Shown: positions 22,801 to 31,658 of the stretch, piece by piece
Numbering within the stretch: position 1 is the stretch's first letter
Layout: every line of letters begins with the position of its first letter
From: Mercurialis annua
Taxonomy: Eukaryota > Streptophyta > Magnoliopsida > Malpighiales > Euphorbiaceae
Length of the DNA: 64,000 nt
Assembly: GCF_937616625.2 (NCBI RefSeq)
Contig: NC_065574.1
Coordinates: 28,832,501 to 28,896,500, forward strand
Direction of reading: 5' to 3'
Position numbers and translations under genes: made by a program
Notes under the pieces: generated by a model
What the model saw: the letters and a program-made list of their open reading frames with translations, nothing else
What the model was told of the DNA's origin: nothing
Databases searched by the model: none

Positions 22801-25800
22801 ATGTGAAACGTTTGGTTTTGTTTCGTAATGTTTGTAAAAGTTTGGCTTAAATAGCTAAAAAGGTAAATAGTTTGGATTTGTTTCGTAACGTTTGTAAACT
22901 TTCGGCTTAGATCGCTAAAAACGTGAAACGTTTGGGTTTGTTTTGTAACGTTTGTAAACGTTTGGCTTAAATCGCTAAAAAGGCGAAACGTTTGAATTTG
23001 TTTCGTAATATTTTTAAACGTTTAGCTTAAATCGCTAAAAATGTGAAACGTTTGCATTTGTTTCGTAACGTTTGTAAATGTTTGGCTTAAATTGCTAAAA
23101 AGGTGACACATTTGTATTTGTTTCGTAACGTTTGTAAACGTTTGGCTTAAATCATTAAAATGGGAAAATGTTTGAATTTGTTTCGTAACGTTTGTAAACG
23201 TTTGGCTTAAATCACTAAAAAGGTGAAACATTTGGATTTGTTTCGTAACGTTTGTAAACGCTTGGCCTAAATCGGTAAAAAGGTGAAACGTTTGGATTTG
23301 TTTCGTAATGTTTGTAAACGTTTGCCTTTAATCTCTAAAAAGGGGAAACTTTTGGTTTTGTTTCGTAAAAGGTGAAACGATTGGATTTGTTTCGTAACAT
23401 CTGTACACGTTTTGTTTAAATCGCTAAAATTGGGAAAAATTTGGATTTGTTTCGTAACGTTTGTAAACGTTTGCCTTAAATTTCTAAAAAGGTGATACGT
23501 TTGGATTTGTTTTGTAACCTTTGTAAACATTTGGTTTCAATTGTTTCGTAACATTTTTAAACGTTTAGCTTAAATCGCTAAAATGGGGAAACATTTGGAT
23601 TGGTTTCTTAACGTTTTAAACGTTTGGCTTAAATCGCTAAAATGGCGAAACGTTTGGATTTGTTTTGTAATGTTTGTAAACGTTTGGTTTAAATCACTAA
23701 AAAGGTGAAACACTTGGATTTGTTTCGTAACGTTTGTAAACGTTTGGCTTAAATTGCTAAAAAGGAGAAACGTTTAGATTTGCTTCGAAACCTTTGTTAA
23801 CGTTTGGCTTTAATCGCTAAAAAGGGGAAACGTTAGGTTTTGTTTCGTAACGTTTAAACGTTTGGCTTAAATTGCCAAAAAGGTTAAACGTTTGGATTTG
23901 TTTCGTAACGTTTGTAAACGTTTGGTTAAAATCACTCAAAATTGGGAAGCATTTGGATTTGTTTCGTAACGTTTGTAAATGTTTAGCTTAAATTGCTAAA
24001 AAGGTGAAACGCTTGGATTTGTTTCGTAACGTTTGTAAATGTTTGGCTTAAATCGCTAAAATGGGGAAACGTTTGGATTTGTTTTGTAATGTTTGTAAAC
24101 GTTTCGATTAAATAGCTAAAAAGGTGAAACGTTAGGTTTTGTTTCGTAATGTTTGTAAACATTTGGCTTAAATCGCCAAAAAGGTGAGGCGCTTGGATTT
24201 GTTTCGTAGCGTTTGTAAACGTTTGGCTTAAATCGCTAAAAATGGGAAACGTTTGGATTTGTTTCAAAACGTTTTAAACGTTTGGTTTTGTTTCGTAACT
24301 TTAATACACGTTTGGCTCAAATCGCTAAAAATGTGAAACGTTTGGATTTGTTTCGCAACGTTTGTAAACGTCTGGCTTAAATCGCTAGAAATGTGAAACG
24401 TTTGGTTTTGTTTCGGAACGTTTGTTAACGTTCGGCTTAAATTGCTAAAAAGGGAAATCGTTTGGATTTGTTCCGCAACGTTTGTAAACGTTTGGCTTCA
24501 ATCGCTAAAAAGGCTAAAAATGTTTGGATTTGTTTCGTAACGTTTTTAAACGTTTGGCTTAAATCGCTAAAAAGGTGAAACATTTGGATTTCTTTCGTAA
24601 CGTTTGTAAATGTTTGGCTTAAATCACTAAAATGCGCAAACGTTTGAATTTGTTTCGTAACGTTTGTAAACGTTTGGCTTAAATCACTAAAAAGGAGAAA
24701 CACTTGGATTTGTTTCGTAACGTTTGTAAACGTTTGGCTTAAATTGCTAAAAAGGAGAAACGTTTAGATTTGCTTCGAAACCTTTGTTAACGTTTGGCTT
24801 TAATCGCTAAAAAGGGGAAATGTTAGGTTTTGTTTCGTAACGTTTAAACGTTTGGCTTAAATTGCCAAAAAGGTTAAACGTTTGGATTTGTTTCGTAACG
24901 TTTGTAAACGTTTGGTTTAAATCACTAAAATGGGGAAGCATTTGGATTTGTTTCCAAACGTTTCTAAATGTTTGGCTTAAATTGCTAAAAAGGTGAAACG
25001 CTTGGATTTGTTTCGTAACGTTTGTAAATGTTTGGCTTAAATCGCTAAAATGGGGAAACGTTTGGATTTGTTTCGTAAAGTTTGTAAACGTTTCGATTAA
25101 ATCGCTAAAAAGGTGAAACGTTTGGTTTTGTTTCGTAACGTTTGTAAACATTTGGCTTAAATCGCTAAAAAGGTGAGGCGCTTGGATTTGTTTCGTAGCG
25201 TTTGTAAACGATTGGTTTAAATCGCTAAAAATGTGAAACGTTTGGATTTGTTTCAAAACATTTTAAACGTTTGGTTTTGTTTCGTAACTTTAAAAAACGT
25301 TTGGCTCAAATCGCTAAAAATGTGAAACGTTTGGATTTGTTTCGCAACGTTTGTAAACGTTTGGCGTAAATCGCTAAAAATGTGAAACGTTTGGTTTTGT
25401 TTCATAACGTTTGTTAACATTCGGCTTTAATCGCTAAAAAGGGAAATCGTTTAGATCTGTTTCGCGACGTTTGTAAACGTTTTGCTTAAATCGCTAAAAA
25501 GGCTAAAAACGTTTGGATTTGTTTCGTAACGTTTTTAACGTTTGAATTTGTTTTGTAACGTTTTTAAACGTTTGGCTTAAATCGCTAAAAAGGTGAAACA
25601 TTTGGATTTTTTTCATAACGTTTGTAAACGTTTGGCTTAAATCACTAAAATGGGCAAACGTTTGGATTTGTTTCGTAATGTTTGTAAACGTTTGGCTTAA
25701 ATCGCTAAAAAGGTGAAGCACTTGGATTTGATTCGTAACGTTTGTAAACATTGGGCATAAATTGCTAAAAAGGTGAAACTCTTGGATTTGTTTCGTAATG

Positions 25801-27284
25801 TTTCTAAACGTTTGGCTTCAATCGCAAAAAAGGGGAAACGTTTGGATTTGTTTCAAAACGTTTGTAAACGTTTGGCTTTGTTTCGTAACGTTTGTAAACG
25901 TTCGGCTTAAATCGCTAAAAAGGTGAAACGTTTGGATTTGTTTCATAACGTTTGTAAACGTTTGACTTAAATTGCTAAAAAGGTGAAACTCTTGGATTTG
26001 TTTCATAACGTTTGTAAACGTTTGGATTAAATTGCTAAAAAGGTGACTCGCTTGGATTCGTTTCGTAACGTTTGTAAACGTTTGGCTTAACGTTTGGATT
26101 TATTTTGTAACGTTTTAAACATTTGGTTTTGTTTCTTAACGTATATAAACGTTTGGCTTAAATCGCTAAAAAGGGGAAACATTTGGATTAGTTTCATAAC
26201 GTTTGTAACCATTTGGTGTAAATGGCTAAACAGGTGAAACGCTTGGATTTGATTCGTAGCGTTTGTAAACGTTTGGCTTCAATCGCTAAAAATGTGAAAC
26301 TTTTGGATTTGTTTCGTAAAGTTTTAAACGTTTGGTTTTGTTTCGTAACGTTTGTAAACGTTTGCCTTAAATCGCTAAAAATGTGAAACGTTTGGATCTG
26401 TTTCGTAACTTTTGTAAACGTTTGGCTTTAATCGCTAAAAATGTGAAACGTTTTGTTTTGTTTCGTAACGTTTGTAACCGTTTGGCGTAAATGGCAAAAA
26501 TGGTGAAACACTTGGATTTGTTTCGTAGCGTTTGTAAATGTTTGACTTAAATCGTTAAAAATGTGAAACGTTTGGATTTATTTCTTAACATTTTAAACGT
26601 TTGGTTTTGTTTCGTAACGTTTGTAAACGATTGGTTTATATCACTAATAATGGGAAACGTTTGGATTTGTTTCATATCGTTTGTAAACGTTTAGCGTAAA
26701 TCGCAAAAAATGTGAAACGTGTGGTTTTGTTTCGTAACGTTTGTACACGTTTGGCTTAAATTGATAAAAAGGTGACACGTTTGGATTTGTTTTGTAACCT
26801 TTGTAAACGTTGGGCTTAAATCACTAAAAAAAAGAAACGTTTGGATTTTTTCGAAACGTTTGTAAACGTTCTGCTTAAATCGCTAAAAAGTTGAAACGTT
26901 TGGATTTGTTTCGTAACATTTGTATACGTTTGGCTGAAATCGCTAAAAAGGTGAAACATTTGGATTTCTTTCGTAACGTTTGTAAACGTTTGGCTTAAAT
27001 CACTAAAATGGGCAAACGTTTGAATTTGTTTCGTAACGTTTGTAAACGTTTGGCTTAAATTACTAAAAAGGGTAAACGTTTGAATTTGTTTCGAAACGTT
27101 TGGCTTGAATTGATAAAAAGTTGAAACGTTTGGATTTGTTTCGTAATGTTTGTAAACGTTTGGCTTAAATCGCTAAAAAGGTGAAACATTTGAATTTGAT
27201 TCGTAACGTTTGTAAACATTGGGCTTAAATTGCAAAAAAGGTGAAACTCTTGGATTTGTTTCGTAATGTTTGTTAACGTTTGGC
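19860..27284 (+). repeat. Satellite 1 array, plus orientation, second block
   Basis: The same 60-bp monomer in the same orientation as 1-10318; it continues the monomer interrupted by the gypsy element. Its first part (about 20170-20900) is the landmark block seen at 1-700, 3660-4340 and 7740-8450. From about 21 kb the monomers are more regular, with frequent TAAAATGGGG variants. No gene is present; repeat proteins with the period SQTFTNVTKQIQTFHLFSNL on the minus strand are frame artefacts. The array ends abruptly at 27284 against the truncated retroelement. Confidence 0.95.
23759..25750 (+). repeat. ~990-bp higher-order repeat within satellite 1
   Basis: Two consecutive copies of a ~990-bp block are visible. 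The rare junction AGGCTAAAAA occurs at 24511 and 25500 (989 bp apart), and the variant AAAGGAGAAACGTTTAGATT at 23761 and 24751 (990 bp apart). Copies are much closer to each other than neighbouring monomers are, which indicates amplification of a multi-monomer unit. Exact edges are approximate. Confidence 0.8.
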
Positions 27285-27543
27285 GATCAGCAGAACTCCC
27301 ACTCATCTTGATGGAGATCCGAGTGGTGTTGGTTTTCTTGGAAGTATCAGGTTCAGCTTGTGCCGAAGAGTTAGCTCTTGACAGGATTGAAGGTTTGGCA
27401 GGTGTTGGCTTATTTTTGCTCTTGGGTGGTGCTGCCGATTTCGTTATCATCGGCTTCTTTCCAGCTCTTCTTCTTTTCAACGGTTGTTCATCTTCTTCCT
27501 CTTCATCATCTTCAGGAATTATTCCTTCCAGTTCATTTTCCAC
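27285..27543 (-). pseudogene. Probable C-terminal exon of the PMD gene, truncated by satellite
   Basis: An open frame beginning right after an AG acceptor (27545-27544). It encodes VENELEGIIPEDDEEEEDEQ, then a basic nuclear-localisation-like stretch LKRRRAGKKP, then a Lys/Pro/Ser-rich tail. At 27284 it runs directly into satellite 1, so its natural end is lost. With the consensus GTAAGT donor (27618) the intron is 75 nt, but the join puts this exon out of frame and hits TGA within four codons. With a weaker donor, GTGTAA (27604), the intron is 61 nt and the join is in frame. Either the weaker site is used or a small indel has broken the gene. Confidence 0.55.
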
Positions 27544-27598
27544 CTTTGCGTGAGAAAATTAAGATGTTAGGGACCTAAAATTCATTATAGATGAATGT

Positions 27599-29539
27599 TT
27601 ACACATTTTTGTACTTACCAGCTGGGATTTTCATCTCCTTGACGAATTTGTCGATGTCCTTACAACCACCTGGGACAAAATAACCAGTAAACGTTACCTT
27701 CTTATGGCGAGATTTGGGTTTCTTATCGGCTAACATATATTCAGAATCGGGTACTAAAGGTGCTTTATATTGGAAAGAAGGGCGAATATATTGTTGGAAG
27801 ATGGGGTATGGCTGATGTGGGTATTGTTTCTCCCATACTTCCCTCCATTTGAGTATATATTTTCGCCAAGCTTCTCTTCTATGGTTTTCCATTTTTAAAC
27901 TAAGGAGAGGGCGATTTGAGGGGTCATACTTGAATTTGTAAAAACGCTCAAATTTAATAAGTTCAAGGCGATGCTCGAAGTTACATTTCGTTTTCTTCGG
28001 CTGTGGAACGTTTAAAAGAAAAACATCAGCGTGAGTACGTTTTCGCTTCGTTTCAGGAAGTTGAAAAATATTCAATTTAAGGATATCTTCTGCCGATAAT
28101 CTGAAGTTAAGGTCGATCATGATTTCCCACCACTCTTCGAACTCATCTGTTGAAGAAGGATCCCCATCAGGAATCGGTAACTCGTCAGGCGAGGGTAAGT
28201 ACACCTCATGAAGGTGTCCAAGGAAGGCTATGTGTCTGGTGTTCGGCAAGGCAGGGCGATTGGCGCCGTAGTTATTCCTATCTATTAAAAATGGACAAGG
28301 AATCGCCTGAGGAAAGCCGAATTGCCTGGATAAATAGTTGGGGCAGTACACTTCTGACCCACTATCCTTAAAGCTGTTGCCGATCATGAGGTTACGGATG
28401 GTTAAAGAGTTGCTCCAGTTTTCCCACCATTGAGAGTGAAGTCCTTCGTCTATCTCGGAATCTTCAGTTATTTCCCAACCATAAGACAGCCACTTCGAAG
28501 GAAATTTCATGTTCAAAATCGGGCACCATGGATTTGGCGATTGCTCGCGGGTTTCTAAAAAGTAGCCGATGACATCTTTAAGATGTGGCAAAATGGCGAT
28601 TCCTTGGAAAAGTGTGTAGCCGAAGCAGGTATCTGAGGTTCGTTCAGGAAGACGGACGATGTCTAGGAAGTACATATATAGCCATGCTTGGATTATCCAT
28701 AACGGCCCGCTTGGACATCGATGGGTTTTCACTCGGCTATTCTTGATCATGCAGTGGAGGCATCTGTAAAGTGATCCTAAGATGAACTCCCCCATGTTTA
28801 AGGGATGACCTTCAGCTAAGGCGACGGCGATGCGAAGGAACTCTTGGGTAACCCTAAAGGAAGCAGGGCATATAATGAATTTAGTAAGAAAGTAGGCTAA
28901 GAAGGCGATATGTTCGTTGGCAGTCGGTGGTTGATTATTTTGGCCGATATTACTAGATAAGAAGTGTTTGAAGCTTTTTGCGGATTTTTCAGGGCCGAGA
29001 CGCAGGTTTGGAGACGTTTGGCAGTTGAGAGGCGATACTCGAATACCGGTTATGTTAACATTGAACATGAAGGCCAAATCCATTAGTGTAATTGACATCG
29101 GCCCTCTTCGAAAGAAAAAGGTATTGATGGTGTCGGACCAAAAAAGGGATGCCCCAAAACAGTAGTGTTTGGCAATGAGGAAGGCGTTTTGACTGATTCC
29201 AATAAGATCATACAGACCTATGACTTTCCAAACATCACCGTAGTACCCGTGAAGCCTTAAGACCCAGTTTTTATAATCGGCGTTGGTACTCGGCCAGTTT
29301 CTGAAGGTCTCGCCAGTCCATGCGGACGAGTAATGTTGTTCCGAAAAACAAGGGGGAGCGTGATCGGGGAAAGGAACGGCAGTTTCGCAGAGTTCTGAAG
29401 GAGTGGTGAGAATCGGACCTACGGAAAATCGGCTGTCATCTAATTCTGATATTACCTCAAAGGAAGTTGACGGTGCGGTGGACTTAATTTCGGCGATTCT
29501 GTTGGATGCTTGAAGAGCTGCTTCTTCTTGTTGAGCCAT
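27599..29539 (-). CDS. Plant mobile domain (aminotransferase-like) protein, retroelement antisense ORF
   Basis: An intact 646-codon ORF with ATG start (MAQQEEAALQASNR). Residues ~75-450 show the plant mobile domain pattern: WVLRLHGYYGDVWKVIGLYD, then FWSDTINTFFFRRGPMSITL, then AFLAYFLTKFIICPASFR, AVALAEGHPLNMGEFILGSL and GPLWIIQAWLYMYF. The C-terminal part has basic patches (KRKRTHAD, PKKTKCN) and ends KEMKIPAGKYKNV. PMD proteins in plants include MAIN/MAIL1, nuclear proteins linked to silencing and genome integrity; others ride in retrotransposons and MULEs. It runs opposite to the flanking 3' LTR, so I read it as element-borne cargo. A GTAAGT donor near the end suggests a spliced C-terminal exon. 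Function here is unknown. The lack of any stop is notable beside the decayed elements nearby. Confidence 0.85.
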   Translation of the reverse strand: MAQQEEAALQASNRIAEIKSTAPSTSFEVISELDDSRFSVGPILTTPSELCETAVPFPDHAPPCFSEQHYSSAWTGETFRNWPSTNADYKNWVLRLHGYYGDVWKVIGLYDLIGISQNAFLIAKHYCFGASLFWSDTINTFFFRRGPMSITLMDLAFMFNVNITGIRVSPLNCQTSPNLRLGPEKSAKSFKHFLSSNIGQNNQPPTANEHIAFLAYFLTKFIICPASFRVTQEFLRIAVALAEGHPLNMGEFILGSLYRCLHCMIKNSRVKTHRCPSGPLWIIQAWLYMYFLDIVRLPERTSDTCFGYTLFQGIAILPHLKDVIGYFLETREQSPNPWCPILNMKFPSKWLSYGWEITEDSEIDEGLHSQWWENWSNSLTIRNLMIGNSFKDSGSEVYCPNYLSRQFGFPQAIPCPFLIDRNNYGANRPALPNTRHIAFLGHLHEVYLPSPDELPIPDGDPSSTDEFEEWWEIMIDLNFRLSAEDILKLNIFQLPETKRKRTHADVFLLNVPQPKKTKCNFEHRLELIKFERFYKFKYDPSNRPLLSLKMENHRREAWRKYILKWREVWEKQYPHQPYPIFQQYIRPSFQYKAPLVPDSEYMLADKKPKSRHKKVTFTGYFVPGGCKDIDKFVKEMKIPAGKYKNV

Positions 29540-29800
29540 GATGATTTGACGATGTACTTTGAATACTAGGCGATTGGGATCTAAAGAATCGGTAGAGAGT
29601 CAACGTATTTGAGAGATTTTCGGGAGTCAAAGATTCAGGTAAAATCCAAAAGAGGAAATAATGGATATTTTATACTTTGGGGAAAAAAGCGGTTACTGGA
29701 GACCAAGAGAAGTTTTTACCGCATGGACCAAAATAAGAGTAGCGAAGCCCACTTTGGTGTTGGGGCCGACAATAACAAGCCCAAAGTCTAAACCTCAGGC

Positions 29801-29812
29801 TTGTTGGGGGCA
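29801..29812 (+). other. Polypurine-like tract before the 3' LTR
   Basis: TTGTTGGGGGCA lies immediately before the LTR start TGTTTGCACC. G-rich tracts of this kind precede 3' LTRs in plant gypsy elements. The 274 bp between the PMD start codon and the LTR holds nothing else I recognise. Confidence 0.6.
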
Positions 29813-29813
29813 T

Positions 29814-30370
29814 TGTTTGCACCGGCCCAGAAGAGTCCTTATAAGGCTGGTGGCATTTCGGCCCATGGTCAGAAAGGATGAATTGAATGGGCTCATCAGG
29901 GATTTTCAGCCCAGTAGGAGATATATTTATTTTAGCCTTTTTTATTTAATTTCTTTTGTTAATTAGGAGATGGAATCTCATTAGAATTAGGACTCTTTAT
30001 TAGGGTTTGTTCCCTATAAATAGCTAGTATCATTGTATTACTTTTTTTATCAACACATCATTAATCAAAACCAAAGCTCAGGCTTTTTATCCCAATCTCC
30101 GGATTGAATCTTAGTTTAGGAGTAGAATTGATATTAATCTCGCTTGGATCTCAGGATTCCCAGATTAATACTGTTAGTTTAATCGAACGACGGCAACGTC
30201 ATTCACAATTTGGACGTCGTCACTTGAATTTGGGTTACGTCACTTGAATTAGGGTTACGTCATTCAAATCCTGTTTACCATATCTAGAATCACCCCGGTT
30301 AAAGCATCAGTACCTAAAGTTACCCATTAATAAATTCAAAGGTTTGAGCAAGATGAAAATCTCGCGAACA
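29814..30370 (+). repeat. 3' LTR of the PMD-bearing element
   Basis: A 557-bp segment starting TGTT and ending AACA, the inverted terminal bases expected of an LTR, with satellite 1 starting directly afterwards (GTAACAAATCC). It has a TATA box (30014-30023) on the plus strand, antisense to the PMD gene. A short repeated motif, CGTCACTTGAATT, occurs twice near 30220-30250. No partner LTR is in the window, so the boundaries rest on end motifs and the satellite junction only. Confidence 0.65.
30014..30023 (+). promoter_or_regulatory. Putative TATA box of the PMD element LTR
   Basis: CTATAAATAG, preceded by AGGGTTTGTTCC, about 200 bp into the LTR. This is the classic form and position for plant LTR promoters. 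It would transcribe rightward, away from the PMD gene. Confidence 0.6.
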
Positions 30371-31658
30371 GTAACAAATCCAAATGTTTCACCTTTTAAG
30401 CAATTGAAGGAAAATGTTTACAAACGTTACGAAACAAATCCAAAAGTGTCACCTTTTAAGCGTTTAACGCCAAACATTTACAAACGTTACAAAACATATC
30501 CAAGCGTTTCACCTGTTTAGCAATTTAAGCCAAACGTTACGAAACAAATCAAAACATTTCAAATTTTTAGCAATATAAGGCAAACGTTTACAAACGTTAC
30601 AAAACAAATCCAAACGTTTCATCTTTTTAGCAATTTAAGCCGAATGTTTAAAAACGCTAAGAAACAAATCCATATGTTTCACCTTTTTAGCAATTGAAGC
30701 AAAATGTTTACAAACGTTACGAAATAAATCCAAGTGTTTCATCTTTTTAGAAATTTAGGCCAAACGTTTATAAACGTTACGAAACAAAACCAAATGTTTA
30801 AAACGTTTAGAAACAAATCCAAACATTTCACATTTTTAGCGATTTAAGTCGAACGTTTACAAACGTTACGAAACAAAACCAAACGTTTTACCTTTTTAGC
30901 AATTTGAACCGAACGTGTATAAACATTACGAATCAAAACCAAGCGTTTCACCTTTTTAGAAATTTAAGCCAAACGTTTGTAAACGTTTCACCTTTTTAGC
31001 GATTTAAGCCAAACGTTTACAAACTTTGCGAAACAAAACCAAACGTTCCACATTTTTAGCAATTGAAGCCAAACGTTTACAAACATTGCGAAACAAATCC
31101 AAACGTTTCGCCTTTTTTAACAATTTAAGCCAAACGTTTACAAACGTTACAAAACAAATCCAAACGTTTCACCTTTTTCGCAATTTAAGCCAAAAGTTTA
31201 TAAACTTTATGAAACAAATCCAAACGTTTCACCTTTTTAGTGATTTAAGCCAAACGTTTACAAAGGTTACGAAACAAATTCAAGCTTTTCACCTTTTTAG
31301 CAATATAAGCCAAACATTTACAAGAGTTACAAAACAAATCCAAACGTTTCGCTTTTTTAAAAATTTAAGCCAAACGTTTACAAAAGTTACGAAATAAATC
31401 CAAATGTTTCGCCTTTTTACAATTTAAGCCAAACGTTTACAAACGTCACGAAACAAATCCAAACATTTTCCCATTTTAGCTATTTAAGCCAAATGTTTAT
31501 AAACAATACGAAATAAAACCAAACGTTTTACATTTTTAGTGATTTAAGCCAAACGCTTACAAACGTTACAGAACAAATCCAAGCGTTTCACCTTTTTACA
31601 AATTTAAGCCAAACAAAACAAATCCAAACGTTTCACCTTTTTACCAAACAAATCCAAA
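30371..31658 (-). repeat. Satellite 1 array, minus orientation, first block
   Basis: The 60-bp satellite reappears as its reverse complement (AAACAAATCCAAACGTTTCA then CCTTTTTAGC). Many monomers are partial, and half-units are deleted near both edges. No gene is present; a 123-residue open frame at 31026-31397 is satellite translation. Its right edge is the CCAAA target duplication of the solo LTR. Confidence 0.95.
31654..31658 (+). other. Left target-site duplication of solo LTR (CCAAA)
   Basis: CCAAA precedes the LTR and is repeated exactly at 34358-34362. Removing the LTR and one copy restores an ordinary satellite monomer. Confidence 0.95.

Larger units (their letters stand above)
27285..30370 (+). 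mobile_element. 3' fragment of a Ty3/gypsy-type element with antisense PMD ORF
   Basis: A non-satellite island between oppositely oriented satellite 1 arrays. In plus-strand order it contains a minus-strand PMD gene (27285-29539), a 274-bp spacer, a purine-rich tract (29801-29812) and an LTR starting TGTTTGCACC (29814) and ending GCGAACA (30370). There is no 5' LTR, gag or pol, so the left side was lost at 27284. An antisense ORF between pol and the 3' LTR is known in several plant Ty3/gypsy lineages, including Tat/Retand types. Lineage assignment here is inference because pol is absent. Confidence 0.75.

Noticed and set aside
24807..25256. 149-residue open frame on the minus strand
   Set aside because: Pure translation of the 60-bp satellite (20-residue period SQTFTNVTKQIQTFHLFSDL). 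Neighbouring copies are broken at random, and there is no conserved start.
28150..28371. Plus-strand ORFs inside the PMD gene
   Set aside because: They overlap the long minus-strand PMD ORF and show no recognisable domain.
30001..30010. Telomere-like TAGGGTTT motif
   Set aside because: Single occurrence next to an LTR TATA box, consistent with a promoter telo-box or chance; no tandem telomeric repeat.
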